A stretch of DNA of 10,618 nt, taken from NCBI GenBank assembly GCA_002336935.1, contig DDEW01000017.1:18370-28987 (forward strand). The letters run 5' to 3'. Made by a program: the position numbers and the translations under genes. The stretch comes from Candidatus Saccharibacteria bacterium UBA1944. GTDB taxonomy: Bacteria; Patescibacteriota; Saccharimonadia; Saccharimonadales; Saccharimonadaceae. This document shows, one piece after another, positions 7,131 through 10,618 of the stretch (positions are counted from its first letter, which is position 1; the number at the start of each line of letters is the position of its first letter). A model generated the notes under the pieces. The model had not been told where the DNA came from, did no database searches, and worked only from the letters and a program-made list of their open reading frames with translations.

Positions 7131-7144
7131 GGAGGGGTGGTTTT
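7116..7144. terminator. Bidirectional intrinsic terminator overlapping the kinase stop codon
   Basis: A perfect 12-bp stem pairs AAAACCACCCCT (7116-7127) with AGGGGTGGTTTT (7133-7144) around a 5-nt loop TAAGG. The T-run closes the plus-strand side. The A-run 7114-7119 becomes a T-run on the minus strand, so it can end both the kinase operon and the surface-protein gene that converges from the right. The kinase codons Thr-Thr-Pro form the left arm, and the TAA begins at the last base pair of the stem. Confidence 0.9.
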
Positions 7145-7157
7145 AGGAAGTTCTGAA

Positions 7158-7188
7158 ACTGACGCTTCAGAGTGCGTGAGCGGTCAGT
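7158..7188 (-). terminator. Imperfect hairpin just after the surface-protein stop
   Basis: ACTGAC (7158-7163) pairs with GTCAGT (7183-7188), extended by GCT/AGC with one bulged G, only 6 bp beyond the TAA (7194-7196) on the minus strand. It has no T-tract of its own, so it may be an mRNA 3' stabiliser ahead of the stronger terminator at 7116-7144 or may have no function. Confidence 0.3.
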
Positions 7189-7193
7189 CTCTA

Positions 7194-8756
7194 TTAGTTT
7201 GTAAGCTTGCGGCTGGCACGGTAGTAGCTTGTTGCAGCTACAAGTGAGCCAAGGCCAAACACGCTCATCAATCCATCGGCAACACCAGTGTGAGGAAGCT
7301 CAGTAGGTGTTGTTGGATTCTCCTTACATTCAGGGCTGTTTGCAGGAAGATGCTCTTTACCAGGAATGACACACTTTTCTTCTTCAGGCTTTGGCGTCTC
7401 TTTACAGTCGTTCAAGTCTTTAGAGTATTTTGTGCTGTCGAAATCATCTTCATTGATGGTAACGACTTTCTTGTCGCTCAAGCGGCAAACTTCAATTTTG
7501 TTTGGCGCAGGAGTTTCTTTACAGTCATTCAGGTTCTTTGAGTACTTAGTAGTGTCAAAGTCTTTTTCCTCAATCTTGACAATCTTCTTGTCAGAAAGAC
7601 GGCAGACCTCAATCATTACTGGAGCACAATCTTTGGTGACAGTAACTGTTGCATCGTCACTCTTGCTGCCATTTTGGGTATCAGCAGAAGCGATGTTCTT
7701 GATGACGTTTGTGCCACAAGCGAGTTTGCTTGCATCAACAACTTTAGCAGTAAACTTAACATATGCACCACCGTTTGGCCCGTAAGAACCAACGTTGATA
7801 CCTTGCTTAGTGACTGTGTCGTACTGAGTAGGCTCCCAGACACCCTTTGTTGATACAAAGGTAGTGCCGGCAACATATTCTAGCCCAGCAGGAAGCTGGT
7901 CGCGAATCACGACGCCGTCTTGCTGAGTGGTACCGGTGTTTTTGTAGTGAATCTTGAAGTCCACCTTGTCGCCAGCCTTAGCGGCAACGTTTTCACCGTA
8001 CACATTTTTACCCGCAACGCTTACTTGCTTCTGTACTTCGAAGTTAGGTTGGTCTACCTTAAAACGGTAGGTAACATAACCTGAGTATTGAAGACAGCCA
8101 GGAAGCTTACCATCGAGAGCATTGTAGCCAAGAGGGGTTCCTGTGGTATAGAGATTGTCAGGAAGGGTTTTGCCGTTGACGGCACCATTGCTGGCAATTT
8201 TGGCACTACCCGGAACGTAGCGAAGCGCTACGGTACCATTGGTAGAGTTCTTTGCAAACGCTTCATCCCAAACTTGGTTACCCAAGTTGGTTCCGTTCTT
8301 GTCGAGGTGCTTGGCATTGCTTGCACCAACAAAAGCGGTAATACGTGCGTCTTGACCTGCGGCAACGGTTGCAGGCATCTGTGCGCGCATAAACGCGCCG
8401 GTAGCAACACCTGCGTAGTTGTGTGCAGCATCATTAAGGGTTGAGCTTGCATTGTTGTGGTAGTAAACGAATACCTCGTATTCTTTACCGGCTGCGAGTG
8501 TAGTGTTTTCACCAAACTGCGTGTTGTCGGTAACGCTGCGCACTTGTACAAAGTTGCGCTCGTCACCGTATTGCTTATTATTAGTAATCGAGTTGAACGT
8601 AACATAGCTAGCTGGTTCAGCTAGGGTAAATGTCACGCGTGCGCTTGGGCCCCAGGCGAGTAGGCTTGCTGGCACCGCAACCACAGCGGTTGCGAGTGCA
8701 AGTACGGCATACGTACGCTTGGAGATGCGGCGCATGAGTTGTGAAACTTTACTCAT
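7194..8756 (-). CDS. Sortase-type (LPHTG) surface protein with DUF11-like domain and two CRL-x24-C repeats
   Basis: This 520-residue protein is exported and anchored. A basic N-terminus precedes a hydrophobic signal (about 17-34). Next comes a beta-rich domain (about 38-150) with 'VTFNSITNN' and 'YGDERNFV' and the phrase 'VFVYYHNNA', which I associate with large Saccharibacteria surface proteins. A DUF11-like Ig-type repeat (about 245-375; 'KAGDKVDFKIHYKNTGTTQQ', 'DQLPAGLEYV') follows. Two near-identical units have C385...C412 and C424...C451, then a third Cys pair in KCVIPGKEHLPANSPECK. The C-terminus is L487-P-H-T-G, a hydrophobic segment and a basic tail, the layout of a cell-wall sorting signal. 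AAGGAG lies 6 nt before the ATG. It is a candidate host-contact or adhesion protein (inference). It is monocistronic as far as can be seen, with terminators downstream. Confidence 0.88.
   Translation of the reverse strand: MSKVSQLMRRISKRTYAVLALATAVVAVPASLLAWGPSARVTFTLAEPASYVTFNSITNNKQYGDERNFVQVRSVTDNTQFGENTTLAAGKEYEVFVYYHNNASSTLNDAAHNYAGVATGAFMRAQMPATVAAGQDARITAFVGASNAKHLDKNGTNLGNQVWDEAFAKNSTNGTVALRYVPGSAKIASNGAVNGKTLPDNLYTTGTPLGYNALDGKLPGCLQYSGYVTYRFKVDQPNFEVQKQVSVAGKNVYGENVAAKAGDKVDFKIHYKNTGTTQQDGVVIRDQLPAGLEYVAGTTFVSTKGVWEPTQYDTVTKQGINVGSYGPNGGAYVKFTAKVVDASKLACGTNVIKNIASADTQNGSKSDDATVTVTKDCAPVMIEVCRLSDKKIVKIEEKDFDTTKYSKNLNDCKETPAPNKIEVCRLSDKKVVTINEDDFDSTKYSKDLNDCKETPKPEEEKCVIPGKEHLPANSPECKENPTTPTELPHTGVADGLMSVFGLGSLVAATSYYRASRKLTN
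7404..7607 (-). repeat. Two tandem VCRL...C repeat units (39-residue period) in the surface protein
   Basis: Codons 384-422 and 423-451 encode units that both begin VCRLSDKK and run to a second cysteine 27 residues after the first, followed by KETP. Differences are conservative (for example IVKIEEKDF against VVTINEDDF). The even spacing of the cysteines suggests that each unit is a small disulfide-closed or Ca-binding fold acting as a stalk element; that role is inference. Confidence 0.85.
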
Positions 8757-8950
8757 GATTTTCTCCTTGGTTGGTAGTTAGTAAATGATAGTTATTGCCC
8801 TTTTGCTTACAGAACTAATAGATTGTTAACGAACCTCTCTCGGTGCGGCTTTCAATCAGACTATGCCTTATGCGTACTAAAGTGATGCCGGTGAGGGCAC
8901 CCACACGACAAAGTCGTACAGGTGCCCCCACGCGGGGTAGTAGGAACAGA
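8757..8950. other. Intergenic stretch containing the GC-content boundary
   Basis: The first ~75 bp hold the 5' region of the surface-protein gene: ribosome site AAGGAG at 8768-8763, and an AT-rich leader with TATCAT as a weak -10 candidate. From about 8,880 the composition jumps: 27 of 60 G/C at 8821-8880, then 39 of 60 at 8881-8940, and 43 of 60 at 9001-9060. I see no integrase, tRNA end, or long direct repeat at the boundary. Confidence 0.6.
8895..8927 (-). terminator. Probable GC-rich terminator of the GC-rich operon
   Basis: GGGCACC (8895-8901) pairs with GGTGCCC (8921-8927), and inside it ACGAC (8905-8909) pairs with GTCGT (8913-8917) across a 3x3 internal loop with an AAA hairpin loop. 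It lies 23 bp after the stop of the minus-strand secreted protein. It lacks a T-tract, as is common for hairpins after genes of high-GC bacteria. Confidence 0.5.
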
Positions 8951-10297
8951 TCAGCCGTTGCCGTCGGGGTCCGGGTCCGTGGTGACGGGAGCGCTCGGTT
9001 CAGGCGCGTTGGTCACGGTGGGAGCCGGCTTCTCGGGCTTGGGCTTCGGCGTGCTGTCGGGCGCCGGGATGTCCACCGGGTCGCCGGGCTTGTCGCTCGG
9101 CTTGGCCGGCGAGGGCTCGACGGGCGGCTCCGACTCCTCAGGCCCGGTGGGGCTGGGAGCCGGCGGCCGGTTGGTCGGCGGTGGCGGAGGCGTCTGACAC
9201 TCCTTCTCCCGACACGTCGGGGTGGGAGTCGGCGTCTCGGTCGGCGTCGGCGTGCTCGTCGGCGTCGTGGTGGGCGTCGGCGTGCTGGTGGGGGTGGAGG
9301 GCTTGCACTTCGGCGAGTTGAGCGGCAGGTCGCCCTGCTTCTTCTCGACGTTGTACACCTTCTTCCAGTCCCCGTTCACCAGGCGACAGACGTCAACCAG
9401 GATCGTCGGCTCACCCTCCGGCGTGATACCGGTGCCCGGAGGCGGGGTGGGCATGTTCTGCCCGATCCCACCGTGCTGGAAGTGGCACATGAGGCGATAC
9501 TTCGCCACCACCACTCCCTTGGCATCGGTCAGCACGATCCACTTCGTCACGTAGCCGAAGCTGACGTTCGAGCTGCCGATCTGCGGGACGGTGCCCGGGA
9601 CCGAGTAGCTCATGCCGACGATGGTGCCCGGCTTGACCGTCTCGATGCTGGGCGTCAACTCGCGCAGGCGGTCGCCCACCTGCTTGCGAATCTGGTCCCA
9701 GTACGCGCGGTCACGAACGAACCGCTCGGTCAGGTCGTTGACCTGGTTCTTGTCGCCGTTCTTGGCGATGATCCCCAGGTCGAGCGCCTTGTCGGCCGTC
9801 TGCATCCGGTCCACAACCTCGCTCACGTAGATGAGCTCAGCCTTCGCCTCGTCCGCGGTCAGGTCCTCCATGCCCTTGTTCTTCAACTCGGGCAGGACGG
9901 CCGTCTTCGGACCGTAGGCGTTGGTGCTGGTCTTGGTGTTCACGGGCCGGTTGGCCAGGAACTCCTCGACGCTGGTTGCGGGCGGGGTGGCGCTCGGCGT
10001 CGTAGTCGCGCTGGGCGACGTGGACGGCGAAGCGGATGCCGAAGTGCTGGGGCTGGCGGCAGGAGCGGACTCCTTGGCCTGCTGGCACTTCGTGGCCCAC
10101 TGCCGGTAGAGGCCGGCGGCCACGGCGTTTCCGGTGCGCTCGGCATCGGATGCCATGGTCAACAGGCCTTTGGTGTCGCACAGATGGTCGGGACCCGCCA
10201 GGTTGGCGCCCTGCCACTGGTACAGGCCGGCGAAACCGGCCAGCACCAGGGCGAGGGACACCAACAGGGCGGCGACCTTCGAAGAGGTCGTCTTCAT
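8951..10297 (-). CDS. Secreted Pro/Thr-rich protein with a CRL-x24-C module (GC-rich gene)
   Basis: I do not recognise this 448-residue protein. It has a signal peptide or anchor (about 7-25), then a short Cys-containing segment (C40, C71). An Ala/Ser/Pro/Thr linker (81-108) leads to a soluble helical domain (about 110-220) and a beta-rich domain (about 220-300; C271). V303-C-R-L...L324-P-L-N-S-P-K-C331-K is a cysteine-bounded module, followed by a Thr/Pro repeat (334-361), a CREKEC knot (362-367) and a ~80-residue Pro-rich acidic tail without a sorting motif. The ATG at 10297 is chosen because AGGAGA (10309-10304) is 6 nt upstream; the frame also opens 9 codons earlier, which would almost abut the previous gene. 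Codons are strongly G/C at third positions, unlike every gene left of 8,757. It follows the small membrane-protein gene by 23 bp, so they form an operon. Confidence 0.8.
   Translation of the reverse strand: MKTTSSKVAALLVSLALVLAGFAGLYQWQGANLAGPDHLCDTKGLLTMASDAERTGNAVAAGLYRQWATKCQQAKESAPAASPSTSASASPSTSPSATTTPSATPPATSVEEFLANRPVNTKTSTNAYGPKTAVLPELKNKGMEDLTADEAKAELIYVSEVVDRMQTADKALDLGIIAKNGDKNQVNDLTERFVRDRAYWDQIRKQVGDRLRELTPSIETVKPGTIVGMSYSVPGTVPQIGSSNVSFGYVTKWIVLTDAKGVVVAKYRLMCHFQHGGIGQNMPTPPPGTGITPEGEPTILVDVCRLVNGDWKKVYNVEKKQGDLPLNSPKCKPSTPTSTPTPTTTPTSTPTPTETPTPTPTCREKECQTPPPPPTNRPPAPSPTGPEESEPPVEPSPAKPSDKPGDPVDIPAPDSTPKPKPEKPAPTVTNAPEPSAPVTTDPDPDGNG
9215..9298 (-). repeat. Low-complexity Thr/Pro coding repeat
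   Basis: The minus strand encodes a run of alternating Pro and Thr with occasional Ser and Glu (residues 334-361 of the secreted protein), built from short GTCGGCGT-like units on the plus strand. It is the type of extended linker often O-glycosylated in actinobacterial secreted proteins. Such repeats are also prone to assembly error. Confidence 0.85.
9305..9391 (-). other. CRL-x24-C-K module in the GC-rich protein
   Basis: Codons 303-331 encode VCRL, 24 residues, then Cys-Lys. The distance between the cysteines (26 residues) is the same as in both repeats of the surface protein at 7404-7607, and the end LPLNSPKCK matches that protein's LPANSPECK. The intervening residues are mostly different. 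Confidence 0.6.
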
Positions 10298-10320
10298 GGT
10301 ATGTCTCCTGTTCTCCCGCG

Positions 10321-10618
10321 TCACCGCGCGGGGGCGGTGTGAGTGCGGTTGAAGATGGCCACGGCGATGCCGGTGATCAGCAGGAACACGGCGATGGACA
10401 GCACGATGCCCGGCACGATGCCGACGACCCCCATGAGGAGGAAGAAGGCGATGATGCCGAGCACGAGCCCGACCAGGAAGGCGATGCCAACCTTGGCGAC
10501 GCCACCCGTGCTGTTCACGACCCGCTGGACGATGGGCACGTAGGTGCCGTCGTCCTGCCGGACCTCACCCCGCTCGAGAGCGGAGAGGCGGTCCTCGTGG
10601 TCCTCGAGGGTGTCGTCG
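10321..10618 (-). CDS. Small two-TM membrane protein, 5' end outside the window
   Basis: The minus-strand frame is open to the window edge, giving at least 98 residues. A charged, heptad-like start (EDHEDRLSALERGE) suggests a short coiled coil. It is followed by a hinge (VPIVQRVVNSTGG) and two long hydrophobic segments rich in Gly, Val and Ile, the second ending in a basic tail (NRTHTAPAR). A GTG at 10539 is possible as a start, but the open frame with coiled-coil content upstream makes a start beyond the edge more likely. The coiled coil plus two-TM layout recalls small holin-like or membrane-scaffold proteins, but no family is recognised. It precedes the secreted Pro/Thr-rich gene by 23 bp on the same strand. 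Confidence 0.65.
   Translation of the reverse strand, partial: DDTLEDHEDRLSALERGEVRQDDGTYVPIVQRVVNSTGGVAKVGIAFLVGLVLGIIAFFLLMGVVGIVPGIVLSIAVFLLITGIAVAIFNRTHTAPAR

Noticed and set aside
7404..7607. Possible CRISPR-like direct repeats
   Set aside because: The two similar stretches are in-frame protein repeats of 117 bp with no unique spacers of constant length.
7366..7785. Plus-strand frames across the VCRL repeats
   Set aside because: They are antisense to the repeated units of the surface protein; the apparent repeats in them are a by-product.
8840..8950. Prophage or integrative-element attachment site at the GC boundary
   Set aside because: I could find no integrase, tRNA end or matching direct repeat near the break; the tRNA at position 1 is ~8.8 kb away.
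8843..10342. A ~499-codon open frame on the plus strand, very rich in Arg and Gly, spanning the GC boundary
   Set aside because: It is antisense to a gene with signal peptide, ribosome site and coherent modular structure. Its composition is that expected of a shadow frame in GC-rich DNA, and it starts in the AT-richer region.

Overview
The first ~8.87 kb reads like a chromosome segment of a Candidatus Saccharibacteria (TM7)/Patescibacteria cell. The signs are short genes of moderate GC packed with overlapping stop/start codons, several secreted proteins of types I associate with that phylum, an LPXTG-like surface protein with a DUF11-type domain and an N-terminal 'FNSITNN...YGDERNFV' domain, and normal use of TGA as a stop. 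This assignment rests on remembered family features and no search was run. The last ~1.7 kb (from about 8,880) is strikingly GC-rich (43 of 60 bases G/C at 9001-9060, against 26 of 60 at 8581-8640) and looks actinobacterial in composition. The window therefore either crosses a transferred segment or contains an assembly join.

Layout. 1-24 (-): the 5' end of a tRNA with a perfect consensus promoter. 67-998 (-): two secreted or membrane-anchored proteins in a TAATG-coupled pair. 1129-3515 (+): a large membrane protein of unknown function, translationally coupled (ATGA) to a divergent FolD. 3518-3892 (-): a single-domain CheY-like response regulator. 3928-7130 (+): a class I SAM methyltransferase coupled by ATGA to a multi-pass sensor histidine kinase (7TM - GAF-like - HisKA - HATPase), ending in a bidirectional terminator whose loop contains the kinase stop codon. 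7194-8756 (-): a large LPHTG surface protein with two CRL-x24-C repeats. 8951-10297 (-) and 10321-10618 (-): a GC-rich operon for a small two-TM membrane protein (cut by the window edge) and a secreted Pro/Thr-rich protein.

The most interesting unit is 3518-7130. A methyltransferase that resembles (by my reading) the PhcB family of 3-hydroxy-fatty-acid methyl ester synthases is fused by start/stop overlap to a membrane-sensing histidine kinase. The only response regulator in view diverges from a 35-bp spacer whose single AT-rich heptamer can serve as the -10 element in both directions. This has the gene content expected of a compact signal-synthase/receptor/regulator circuit, comparable in logic to phcB-phcS-phcR of Ralstonia. 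The second notable point is that the GC-rich secreted protein carries a cysteine-bounded module with the same CRL-x24-C-K spacing, plus an LPxNSPxCK tail, as the Saccharibacteria-type surface protein on the other side of the composition boundary.
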